A stretch of DNA of 64,000 bases from contig NZ_QAIG01000005.1 of NCBI RefSeq assembly GCF_003060885.1, forward strand, positions 887,776 through 951,775, read 5' to 3'. This document shows positions 1-6,029 of this stretch, in pieces (the stretch's first letter is position 1; every line of letters begins with the position of its first letter). The translations under genes were made by a program, and so were the position numbers. The notes below the pieces were generated by a model. The model was not told the DNA's origin. It did not search any database and saw only the letters and a program-made list of their open reading frames with translations. Source of the stretch: Pseudomonas sp. HMWF032. GTDB lineage: Bacteria > Pseudomonadota > Gammaproteobacteria > Pseudomonadales > Pseudomonadaceae.

Positions 1-453
1 GTAGCCGGCAAGCACGAACGCCCAGCGCTCGCACTCGCTGATGGCCTGGTTTCTTTCGTACAACCAGCGGTCGAACTGCACCATGGCGCGCAATGCCCAG
101 CCTGGGTTGTAGGGCTGCGCCGGGCCCAGGCTGTTGGGGTACAGCTCGGCCATCCAGTCCGCTGTTGCGGGCATAAATTGCGCCAAGCCCTGTGCACCGA
201 CCGGGCTGCGGGCATTGGCACGCCAGGCGCTCTCCTGGTGCACCTGACCTGCCAATGTGGCAATCGGTGCATCAAGCCCCCATTCAGCATGGGCAACGCG
301 TACCAGGGTGCGGCGGTACTGCTCGGCAGCATGAGGGATATCAGCGGCATAGGCCGGCTGGCAACTCCGAACCAGCAGCGCCACCGCCAGCAACAACCAG
401 CCCATGGAGCTACCGAACAATGCAGCTAAGAAAAACCAAAAGGCGGCACGCAT
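1..453 (-). CDS. Phage lytic transglycosylase, C-terminus beyond window
   Basis: This is a peptidoglycan-cleaving lysis enzyme, open at the window edge, with 151 residues visible. It starts with an N-terminal hydrophobic segment (about residues 12–28, ending near AYAA) that looks like a signal peptide or signal anchor. A lytic-transglycosylase-like core follows: the catalytic Glu is probably in HQESAW, followed by GAQGLAQFMP and a PYNP..ALRAMVQF stretch. The ATG at 451–453 lies 2 nt after the holin stop, so the two form a lysis cassette. By family knowledge it would degrade the murein during host lysis. The C-terminus is not visible, so any extra domain is unknown. Confidence 0.85.
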   Translation of the reverse strand, partial: MRAAFWFFLAALFGSSMGWLLLAVALLVRSCQPAYAADIPHAAEQYRRTLVRVAHAEWGLDAPIATLAGQVHQESAWRANARSPVGAQGLAQFMPATADWMAELYPNSLGPAQPYNPGWALRAMVQFDRWLYERNQAISECERWAFVLAGY

Positions 454-455
454 GA

Positions 456-752
456 TCAGAGCCCCAGCGTCAGGCCGAGGATGCACGCCAGCACAATCAG
501 CGCACGCCGCAGCCAGGCCCCGACGATATGAATGCCACCGATGCACTCATGCGGGCGGGCGTCATCTTTGAACAGCGAGCGGTCGATCCAGTAGCCCAGC
601 ACAGCGCCAAGCGTGACCAGGCCAGCCTTGTACAGAACAACCTGCAGCTGCTCAGGGCGAATCAGCGCCAGGGCGACCATCAGGCAAAGGGTGATCATCG
701 TCCACAGCGTCATGCGCGGCAGGCGAGAACGGGGTTGGCAGGTTTTAGACAT
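456..752 (-). CDS. Putative phage holin (small multi-TM protein)
   Basis: This 98-residue protein has three hydrophobic segments (about residues 14–32, 38–54 and 76–97) separated by short charged loops. It sits directly upstream of the lytic transglycosylase with a 2-nt gap. Size, topology and position fit the putative holin found next to the transglycosylase in Pseudomonas transposable phages. Its role would be to permeabilise the inner membrane at the time of lysis. There is no catalytic motif. The assignment rests on context and membrane pattern, so antiholin or spanin-like roles cannot be excluded. Confidence 0.7.
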   Translation of the reverse strand: MSKTCQPRSRLPRMTLWTMITLCLMVALALIRPEQLQVVLYKAGLVTLGAVLGYWIDRSLFKDDARPHECIGGIHIVGAWLRRALIVLACILGLTLGL

Positions 753-1014
753 GGTGCGCTCCGCGTTAAGCGTGAAGGAAGGCCTGAATCAACAGGGCTT
801 CATCATCGCCACGCGCGCGCGAAGAGACTTTTCGGGGTGCCGAAAATCAGTGGCCAGAGAAAGGATGCAGAGTAAAACCGCGCCACTCAGTTGGCTTTCC
901 ACCAATCAGAGCACCCAGCAACGACCCGAGGGCACGGCCATGTAACAGGTACTACAACTCCAGAAAGCGAAAAAGGCACCTATCAAGGTGCCTTTTTTGC
1001 AACGTCTCCGCTAT
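753..1014. other. Intergenic region upstream of lysis cassette
   Basis: About 260 bp between the holin start and the cyclase-like gene. It contains a perfect 7-bp dyad with a 4-nt loop at 829–846 (TTTTCGG/CCGAAAA) about 80 bp upstream of the holin, plus the terminator described separately. The dyad has no adjacent T-tract, so it may be a regulator site for a late or middle promoter rather than a terminator. I see no convincing coding sequence. Confidence 0.4.
970..998 (-). terminator. Rho-independent terminator after cyclase-like gene
   Basis: The hairpin GGCACC (975–980) / GGTGCC (987–992) is flanked by an A-run on one side and six Ts on the other. It can work in both directions but lies just past the stop of the leftward gene ending at 1015. 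It would separate the accessory block from the lysis cassette. Confidence 0.8.
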
Positions 1015-1722
1015 TTAAAGTGGAATGGGCTCTATACCGTGAATACTGGCACGCTCATTAAGATAACGGGCCATCCAGCGGGCCTTGGCTTTTTCCTTGG
1101 GTTTGCCATGTTCCAAGGTTTGAACAATCGCCTCGCGCGATTTCTCAAAGAGCCTAAACCCACGGTTCGATTCTTTTGCCAGATAATCCAAGTAATAGAA
1201 CCCATCAAAGTCTTTCGTTAGTGGATAGGTAGTACTTTCCTTCAGAGCTTCCTGCAGACAGCAGTCATCAATGATCACGCGAGGGTAGATCGCTACTTGG
1301 CTCTCCAACTCATAAGCCTTAACCAGTCCCTCACCCATCACGATGTCCTGGGAGTGATGGAGTCCCCCGCTAGAGATTCCGCCCCGCAATAAATACCCCT
1401 GACTTAAAAGCTCGACGCATAAATTTCCTGTGACAGAGAGTACGTACTGGAAGTCGTCTCCTTCGCCTGAAATAACAATATTGTCCGAAAAGGTGGTGGC
1501 CTGTAGGTCTTTAGCAAAAGCAAACGCTTTCAGAGCCAAGAGGTCACGACGACTGCTATCGCGAATTTTATGCAGCGCTTGCAGAAGACTTACTAGCTTA
1601 TCGTGGCTCCCGTTTTTCCCAAGCTCATTGACGTGGCCCCGAAAACCCAGAATATCGATGAACGCCACGTATCGTTGTTCGTAGCTGTAGTTTCCTGGCT
1701 CTACGTCTTCCTCGTCGTTCAT
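1015..1722 (-). CDS. Nucleotidyl-cyclase-like protein (class III cyclase homology domain)
   Basis: Function is not established. The 235-residue protein follows the layout of a class III nucleotidyl cyclase domain. FIDILGF (Asp23) matches the first metal-binding motif, and FSDNIVIS (Asp80) matches the second, equivalent to the GDAVMA motif. RGGISSGGL (113–121) and GEGLVKAYELES (130–141) resemble the RIGIHTG and VNLAARLES motifs of true cyclases. No receiver, HAMP or membrane segment is present. The ATG overlaps the stop of the upstream lipoprotein gene by 4 nt and has a GGAG close by. The DNA is visibly AT-richer than the host genes. It could make a cyclic nucleotide signal, as in Pycsar-type defence, or be a catalytically altered relative. 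Confidence 0.6.
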   Translation of the reverse strand: MNDEEDVEPGNYSYEQRYVAFIDILGFRGHVNELGKNGSHDKLVSLLQALHKIRDSSRRDLLALKAFAFAKDLQATTFSDNIVISGEGDDFQYVLSVTGNLCVELLSQGYLLRGGISSGGLHHSQDIVMGEGLVKAYELESQVAIYPRVIIDDCCLQEALKESTTYPLTKDFDGFYYLDYLAKESNRGFRLFEKSREAIVQTLEHGKPKEKAKARWMARYLNERASIHGIEPIPL

Positions 1723-2261
1723 TGCTCCGTAATCTCCCGGTACCGACGCATGTACTCCTCATAACTAAGCCCAGGCGTATGCCGCAGCTCATCCAGCTGC
1801 TGTTCTTGGCTGAGCACACTCGGTTGCAGAGAAGGCGGAACGCTCAGGGCGATTGGGCCACCGGGCTTCAAGTCGCCGCTCAGGTTGCGTGGCAGCGCCC
1901 ACATTGCGCCGCTAGCTGGGTCGACGATAAACAGGCCGATCGGGCCGCTGACAAGCAGATTGCCCCAGTAGATGCCGCGCATGCTGGCCGCCAGCGGCAC
2001 TTCTACATCCTCATAGCCATCCTTGCGGAAGCGCACAGTGTAGACGCCGCGCTTGAAGTAGCCCGCGCTGGATTTGAGCTTGACCAGGTTCGGCGTAACC
2101 CCGCTGGCCACCACCGCGTTGGCACCGTTACGCACCTCATACTCAGCCCCGGCCGGGGTGGTGGTGAGGTTGACGTGGTTGTAGCGGTCACCGAAGACCG
2201 TGGCGCATCCGGTAAGGCTGACCACGGTGAGTAACATGCAGATCCTTGCAATGACGTTCAT
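1719..2261 (-). CDS. Lipoprotein with PEGA-like domain
   Basis: The 180-residue protein begins with a lipoprotein signal ending in the lipobox LTGC (Cys about 19). Residues 30–95 carry the pattern TTPAGAEYEV...GVTPNLVKL...GVYTVRFRKDGYEDVEV, which is characteristic of PEGA-type surface domains. A hydrophobic stretch (GIYWGNLLVSGPIGLFIVDP) follows, as in bacterial lipoproteins that carry a PEGA repeat. The C-terminus is charged. It overlaps the cyclase-like gene by 4 nt (ATGA), so they are translationally coupled. It is probably an envelope protein expressed by the lysogen. The specific function is unknown. Confidence 0.65.
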   Translation of the reverse strand: MNVIARICMLLTVVSLTGCATVFGDRYNHVNLTTTPAGAEYEVRNGANAVVASGVTPNLVKLKSSAGYFKRGVYTVRFRKDGYEDVEVPLAASMRGIYWGNLLVSGPIGLFIVDPASGAMWALPRNLSGDLKPGGPIALSVPPSLQPSVLSQEQQLDELRHTPGLSYEEYMRRYREITEQ

Positions 2262-2276
2262 TCGCGGTTCCTTTGC

Positions 2277-2789
2277 CTACGGGCTTAGTACCAGCTGTTT
2301 ACTCTCGCCACCGCGAACCGTAACAGCTTGCATGACGGCACCACCTTGGGGGCCACCTACATTCCATACAATCTGACTTACAACAAAGAAGCTGCCATCA
2401 GCGACGTCATCAAAACTAAAGTGCCCTTGTGCATCACAGAGCGTGGACCGGTTGATGCTCTGGTATTCGGGAATCTCAGGGTTGAACGCAACTTGGCGGT
2501 ACACCGAGTTGTATCCGCGCTCTGTATTGCCGTAAATCACGCGCATTCGCTCAGCTGCATATGCTGTCTTGGGAATCAGAAGAACCTGCAGGCCTGCACA
2601 GGTCACAACCCCACCACCATTCTGCCTAATGAGTGCGCTACCGCTGACAATATTCACTCCTGGACGTGTCAGCTCCCTGGCTTCTTGCGCGTTAAAGCTG
2701 GACGTTAGATTCACCGGTTTCGCGATTGCGCACCCAACTAGCACAACACCAGCCAAGGCCAGCAATGCGCATAATTTATAGCTCTGCAT
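2277..2789 (-). CDS. Putative lipoprotein, carboxypeptidase-regulatory-like fold
   Basis: I chose the start at 2789 because it gives a compact 20-residue lipoprotein signal ending VLVGC, with GGA about 8 nt upstream. In-frame ATGs at 2801 and 2828 would only lengthen the N-terminus. The mature part has beta-rich repeats, including RSTLCDAQGHFSFDDVADGSFFVV. That resembles the transthyretin-like or carboxypeptidase-regulatory-like fold seen in many envelope lipoproteins. The protein ends RGGESKQLVLSP. It lies 15 bp upstream of the PEGA lipoprotein in the same leftward block. I do not recognise the family and assign no enzymatic role. Confidence 0.6.
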   Translation of the reverse strand: MQSYKLCALLALAGVVLVGCAIAKPVNLTSSFNAQEARELTRPGVNIVSGSALIRQNGGGVVTCAGLQVLLIPKTAYAAERMRVIYGNTERGYNSVYRQVAFNPEIPEYQSINRSTLCDAQGHFSFDDVADGSFFVVSQIVWNVGGPQGGAVMQAVTVRGGESKQLVLSP

Positions 2790-2855
2790 GTTGATATCCA
2801 TATTCAGCCCGTTAGACAGTCCGACCATTTATTCACTTGGCATCAATCACAAAGG

Positions 2856-3212
2856 TCACTGACGCCTGCTACTCCACCATATGCGTATCAGATCGAACAC
2901 CAGGGGCAATAAGTGCCACAGAATGAAGTAGCCCATAACGACAATCAGGACGGACAGGAAGAATGTTTCCGTCAACCGCTCTATACCTGAGACTTCCATG
3001 CGCTGAAGTAGGAGGCCCCAAACGAAGATCACGGCCAAACCAAAGAGCGACATCGTCCCCTTTGCAGCGTCTTCTTTCTCCTGCTTGATGCAGCGATTGC
3101 ACTTCGCCTTGTCCCGGTCAATAACGCTGTTCTCGCAAGATGGGCAGGCCTTGATCGGGTTCTCGATGTAATCCCGACCGGCTACGCGGTTGTTATCGCC
3201 ACTTACGTTCAT
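2856..3212 (-). CDS. Zinc-ribbon two-TM protein with N-terminal GDxNRVAGRDY motif
   Basis: This 118-residue protein starts with NVSGDNNRVAGRDYIE, then a four-cysteine zinc ribbon (CPSC...CNRC, about residues 24–41). Two membrane segments follow (about 53–70 and 84–108) before a basic tail. The ribosome site GGAAGGA precedes the ATG. The N-terminal motif closely matches the C-terminus of the neighbouring repressor, which is unusual and suggests a shared partner, contact between the two, or domain exchange. The gene is part of the leftward accessory block of the prophage. It could be a membrane effector or sensor working with the cyclase-like protein, but that is inference. Confidence 0.6.
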   Translation of the reverse strand: MNVSGDNNRVAGRDYIENPIKACPSCENSVIDRDKAKCNRCIKQEKEDAAKGTMSLFGLAVIFVWGLLLQRMEVSGIERLTETFFLSVLIVVMGYFILWHLLPLVFDLIRIWWSSRRQ

Positions 3213-3309
3213 GAATCCTTCCTATCCGGTACGAATGTCCTAACTCGCTTTAGATTACTGAGGTCTCTCAGGTGGTGCCAGGCAAAACGCCATCACCAAT
3301 TGCAAGCGA

Positions 3310-3729
3310 CTATTCGTTGTAATCCCTGCCTGCGACCCGATTGCCATCCCCTGTGACATTGAGACCCAAATCCTCGCCCTGGGCTTTCGGTTTTGCCTTG
3401 GGCTTCTTGCCTCCGGTCAGCAGCTCGGCCAGCAGCGCTTTGCGCGCAGCTGCGGCCAAACCTCGATAAGCCTCAAGCAGCAATTGTTCGTCCGGCGGCA
3501 AATGTCTCGACGTCGCGACATTTGCCCGCTCCCCGCTCAACACAAAGCCAACGTCCAACCCTTCCGCAGCCCAAGCCGCCAAGGCGTTGGCATCTGGAGC
3601 CGAGCGACCTTGCTCCCAGCCGATCTGCGACCTCTTAGAGGCACCGACAAGCTCCGCGAACTCCGGCTGTGTGTAGCCAAGCCGTTCGCGCTCGAATTTT
3701 AGCCGCTCGCCAAGTGAATTATATGGCAC
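3310..3729 (-). CDS. Prophage repressor, HTH (cI/Xre-like)
   Basis: The 139-residue regulator has an N-terminal Xre-type helix-turn-helix (LGERLKFERERLGYTQPEFAELVG...QIGWEQGRSAPD, residues 6–46). A helical linker and a Lys/Pro-rich stretch (GGKKPKAKPKAQ) follow, and it ends with LNVTGDGNRVAGRDY. The GTG start is supported by AAGGTG 5 nt upstream and by an in-frame stop just before it. It faces away from the early operon across a shared control region containing a 16-bp palindrome, so it is most likely the lysogeny repressor. Its first codons (GTGCCATAT) resemble an operator half-site. There is no LexA-type protease domain, so induction would need another trigger. Confidence 0.78.
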   Translation of the reverse strand: MPYNSLGERLKFERERLGYTQPEFAELVGASKRSQIGWEQGRSAPDANALAAWAAEGLDVGFVLSGERANVATSRHLPPDEQLLLEAYRGLAAAARKALLAELLTGGKKPKAKPKAQGEDLGLNVTGDGNRVAGRDYNE

Positions 3730-3738
3730 TTAATCACC

Positions 3739-3767
3739 TTGACATGTGCCAATATTGGCACCATTAT
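3739..3767 (+). promoter_or_regulatory. Early promoter with operator palindrome in the spacer
   Basis: A consensus -35 TTGACA (3739–3744) is followed by exactly 17 bp and a -10 like CATTAT (3762–3767). The spacer contains the perfect palindrome GTGCCAATATTGGCAC (3746–3761). A repressor dimer bound there would block RNA polymerase. A second half-site, TGGCAC (3724–3729), overlaps the repressor start codon, which would allow autoregulation. The promoter points into the early lytic operon. Confidence 0.72.
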
Positions 3768-3813
3768 CAATCGCACAAACAACATAAATCTTTGCATCAC
3801 AGGAGCCACCGAC

Positions 3814-4035
3814 ATGGCCACTGCAACCAAAGCCCTAACTGCCACGCAGGTGAAAGAACGCTTTCGCCAACGCGGCAAAACCATCACTGCTTGGGCCGTG
3901 GAGAACGGATACACCCGCAATGAGGTGTACCGCGTACTCAACGGCCAGGCCAAAGCCAACTACGGCAAGGCCCATGACATTGCCGTGGCGTTGGGTCTGA
4001 AAGTGCCAGACGCCGAACAGCTTTCCGCCGCTTAA
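3814..4035 (+). CDS. BcepMu gp16-family DNA-binding protein
   Basis: This is the first gene of the early operon, 73 residues long. The start at 3814 is chosen over an upstream in-frame ATG at 3739, because 3739 falls in the promoter and AGGAG lies about 9 nt before 3814. The sequence FRQRGKTITAWAVENGYTRNEVYRVLNGQ is the hallmark of the phage-associated gp16 family of BcepMu, with a helix-turn-helix-like core. By position it resembles Ner or Cro of other transposable phages, which damp early transcription and set the lytic-lysogenic choice. Its DNA target is not evident, although the palindrome just upstream is a candidate. Confidence 0.82.
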   Translation: MATATKALTATQVKERFRQRGKTITAWAVENGYTRNEVYRVLNGQAKANYGKAHDIAVALGLKVPDAEQLSAA

Positions 4036-4068
4036 CCCCCAATAACAACAGCAGCGAGGGACACCGAC

Positions 4069-4602
4069 ATGTCCAATCAGCCGCAGTGCCCGATCGAAGA
4101 GATCGAGCTAGTCCCGCATCCACTAGACGCTTGGCGTGCTGCGCTTAATGCGCTGATCGCCGTTGCTCCCGGTAGCTCTGCCGACATCGCCTACCACTTG
4201 AACGATGCCCGCAAGTGCATGCTCATCTGCCGCGACTTCAGCGCTGCCAGCCAAGGCGAGGCCAAGTTGATCGACCGCCTTATGTTGCTGGGTGCCGGCA
4301 AGTTGGTGGGCAAACGCCTGGACGCCGCCTCGGCAAAGCTAAACAGCAGCATGGTCAACGACCTTGGCTTCAGCCGTTTTGCCAACACGATTGGCGAACC
4401 TCACGCGCCGCAGCCAGTTCATCACACAGCCAGCCCATCGTCCGTACGGCCTCGGCCTCAAAGTGCTGCCCAGGCCAGCGGAGGTCTCGTAGCTGCTCCG
4501 GCTGGAACTGCCCTTGCACCTCAGCCACTGCTGCCAGGTGAAGCACTACTTGAGCCAGAGCATTCACCTGCGCTTTCAACACCTCAATCTGATCGGTCAT
4601 AG
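4069..4602 (+). CDS. Phage early protein of unknown function
   Basis: The 177-residue reading frame starts after a GAGGGA ribosome site. Residues 1–110 look like a folded helical protein (LDAWRAALNALIAVAPG..., LIDRLMLLGAGKLVGKRLD). Residues after about 110 become Pro/Ala/Ser-rich and less protein-like. That second part lies opposite a plausible gene on the other strand (4370–4606). Either both are real and overlap convergently, or this gene has lost its original stop. No family was recognised. Its place directly after the gp16-family regulator suggests a regulatory or host take-over role early in the lytic cycle. Confidence 0.55.
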   Translation: MSNQPQCPIEEIELVPHPLDAWRAALNALIAVAPGSSADIAYHLNDARKCMLICRDFSAASQGEAKLIDRLMLLGAGKLVGKRLDAASAKLNSSMVNDLGFSRFANTIGEPHAPQPVHHTASPSSVRPRPQSAAQASGGLVAAPAGTALAPQPLLPGEALLEPEHSPALSTPQSDRS

Positions 4603-4606
4603 CCAT
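4370..4606 (-). CDS. Small antisense phage protein, coiled-coil-like
   Basis: This 78-residue frame runs against the early operon. The ATG at 4606 is preceded by GAGAAGG at good spacing; a second ATG at 4600 is also possible. The protein is well patterned: TDQIEVLKAQVNALAQVVL reads as an amphipathic helix. A RWPGQHFEAEA stretch and a helical LCDELAAAREVRQ end follow. The opposite-strand translation in the same interval is low-complexity, which argues that this strand is the selected one. It could be expressed in the lysogen, or its transcript could act as antisense to the early gene at 4069. No family name was recognised. Confidence 0.5.
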   Translation of the reverse strand: MAMTDQIEVLKAQVNALAQVVLHLAAVAEVQGQFQPEQLRDLRWPGQHFEAEAVRTMGWLCDELAAAREVRQSCWQNG

Positions 4607-4720
4607 GTGCCTTCTCGTGAATGTACCTGATTCCATTGTGGGTTTTGAAACGCTTTTGCCTACCCGCAAAAAATCAATTTGTTTGGCGGGGCGCTCTGGC
4701 ACGTGCGCGAGGGTCTTCCA

Positions 4721-5206
4721 ATGAAGCGCCGCAATTGGAAAAGCGCCCAACCCAACAGCATCCGCCAGGCGATGGAGTGGTCGCTGGAGTACGCCAAAGA
4801 ACGCCACAACCTGAGCGTTGAGCGCATCGCCGAGCGTATGGGGCAGGCCAACCACTGGACCCTATACAAGTGGACCAGCGAGGGGCGCATGCCCGCTGTG
4901 AGCATCCCGGCGTTTGAGCACGTGTGCGGCATCAACCTGGTGAGCCGCTGGCTGGCGGCGACGGGCAGCAAGCTGCTGATCGACATGCCCACCGGCCGCG
5001 CCTGCTCAACAGACGACATGCAGGATCTGCAGGCCGCCCTGCACACCGCAACCGGCGCGCTGCTGGCGTTTTACAACGGCACTGCTGATGCCGCTGCCAC
5101 CTTGGCAGCGATACAGACAGGCCTTGAAGGCTTGGCGTGGCATCGCGGCAACGTGCAGCAGCACGCCCATCCACAACTTGAACTTGGAGCACATGAACAT
5201 GAGTAA
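4721..5206 (+). CDS. Phage early regulator, probable HTH protein
   Basis: The start at 4721 is chosen because GAGG lies 8 nt upstream; the frame is open further up, but that part looks random. The 161-residue protein has an N-terminal segment (IRQAMEWSLEYAKERHNLSVERIAERMG...WTLYKWTSEGRMP) that reads as a helix-turn-helix like those of phage CII-type regulators. FEHVCGINLVSRWLA and an Ala-rich helical C-terminus follow. It overlaps the next gene by 8 nt, so the two are coupled. It probably modulates early transcription or replication, but the target is unknown. Confidence 0.55.
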   Translation: MKRRNWKSAQPNSIRQAMEWSLEYAKERHNLSVERIAERMGQANHWTLYKWTSEGRMPAVSIPAFEHVCGINLVSRWLAATGSKLLIDMPTGRACSTDDMQDLQAALHTATGALLAFYNGTADAAATLAAIQTGLEGLAWHRGNVQQHAHPQLELGAHEHE

Positions 5207-5429
5207 GGCCTTGGAGCTTTTCAAAACACTCTTCGATGGCCCGCGTGACCCGCGTAGCACCGAGTACCAGGAAGGTTGCCTGTACATCCTGCGCCGCAAG
5301 CTGGATGGCATAGGCAAAAAAGATTGTCCTTACCGCATGCCCAGCGCCCAGGCCGATGCCTGGCTGGCTGGCTGCCAGGAAGGCCTGCGTCAGTACCAAT
5401 ACACGCAGCACGAGGCCACACAGCCATGA
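5199..5429 (+). CDS. Small phage protein of unknown function
   Basis: This 76-residue protein starts at the ATG at 5199, nine nt after GGAG; the ATG at 5193 is too close to that site. It contains STEYQEGCLYILRRKLDGI and an ADAWLAGCQEGLRQ helix. The pattern resembles small DNA- or polymerase-associated phage proteins, but no family is recognised. It is sandwiched by overlaps on both sides (8 nt and 4 nt), so it is clearly part of the early operon. Confidence 0.55.
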   Translation: MSKALELFKTLFDGPRDPRSTEYQEGCLYILRRKLDGIGKKDCPYRMPSAQADAWLAGCQEGLRQYQYTQHEATQP

Positions 5430-5737
5430 CCGACAAAACCCGCACCAGCGACAGCGGCGGCCGCGTACTGCGTGTGCTCAAAGCCCTACGTGGCCACGCC
5501 CTCACTGGTTTGAGCAATGGCGACTTAGCCAAGGCCTTGGGTGAGAGCCCGGCCACCATCAACCGCTGCATGAACACCCTGATTGCCGAGGGTATGGCCA
5601 CCAAGCTCGATACCGGCCGCTTTGCCCTGAGCATCGCCGTTCTGCAAATCGCCCAGGCCCATGCCAACGAAATGGCCATGGCCCAAGGGCGCATCAACGA
5701 GATCAATCAACGCGTGTTGGCTGGTTCCAACCGCTAA
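5426..5737 (+). CDS. IclR-type winged-helix phage regulator
   Basis: This 103-residue protein consists almost entirely of an IclR-like winged helix: RVLRVLKALRGHALTGLSNGDLAKALGESPATINRCMNTLIAEGMA...GRFALS. There is no effector-binding domain, unlike full-length IclR proteins of about 250 residues. The ATG overlaps the previous stop (ATGA), showing coupled translation. Such short IclR-like proteins recur in the early regions of BcepMu-like phages. It likely regulates phage transcription. DNA binding is inferred from the fold alone. Confidence 0.7.
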   Translation: MTDKTRTSDSGGRVLRVLKALRGHALTGLSNGDLAKALGESPATINRCMNTLIAEGMATKLDTGRFALSIAVLQIAQAHANEMAMAQGRINEINQRVLAGSNR

Positions 5738-5753
5738 CAGAAAGGAGCGACAG

Positions 5754-6029
5754 ATGGACTACCGCAAAGTCACCGAGAAACTGCTGGAGCACGACCCCAA
5801 GCGCAGCGAGCCATTCCTGCTGGGTATGGCCGCTGTACTGCAAAACCGCGTAGACCGCACTCCAGTGACCAGCCCCTATGCCGTAGGCAGTGTTGAGGAC
5901 GATGCCTTCTTTGCCGGGCGCATGCGCGCTCATAACGAATTCCGCAACCTGCTGTTGGAAACCAACAGCGACCACGATGCTGCCGTTGCTCGCATGCGCC
6001 AGCTCGCTGAACTGCGGGGGGCTGCTTAA
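5754..6029 (+). CDS. Phage protein of unknown function
   Basis: The start at 5754 has a strong AAGGAG ribosome site. The 91-residue product has two helical halves: YRKVTEKLLEHDPKRSEPFLLGMAAVLQNR and DAFFAGRMRAHNEFRNLLLE. It ends with a charged helix. No catalytic motif, cysteine cluster or membrane segment is seen. The stop overlaps the start of the DUF3102-like gene (TAATG). The function is unknown, and its position points to early replication or regulation. Confidence 0.55.
   Translation: MDYRKVTEKLLEHDPKRSEPFLLGMAAVLQNRVDRTPVTSPYAVGSVEDDAFFAGRMRAHNEFRNLLLETNSDHDAAVARMRQLAELRGAA

Noticed and set aside
3739-3813. Upstream in-frame start for the gp16-family gene
   Set aside because: It would place the start codon inside the -35/operator region; AGGAG before 3814 supports the shorter form.
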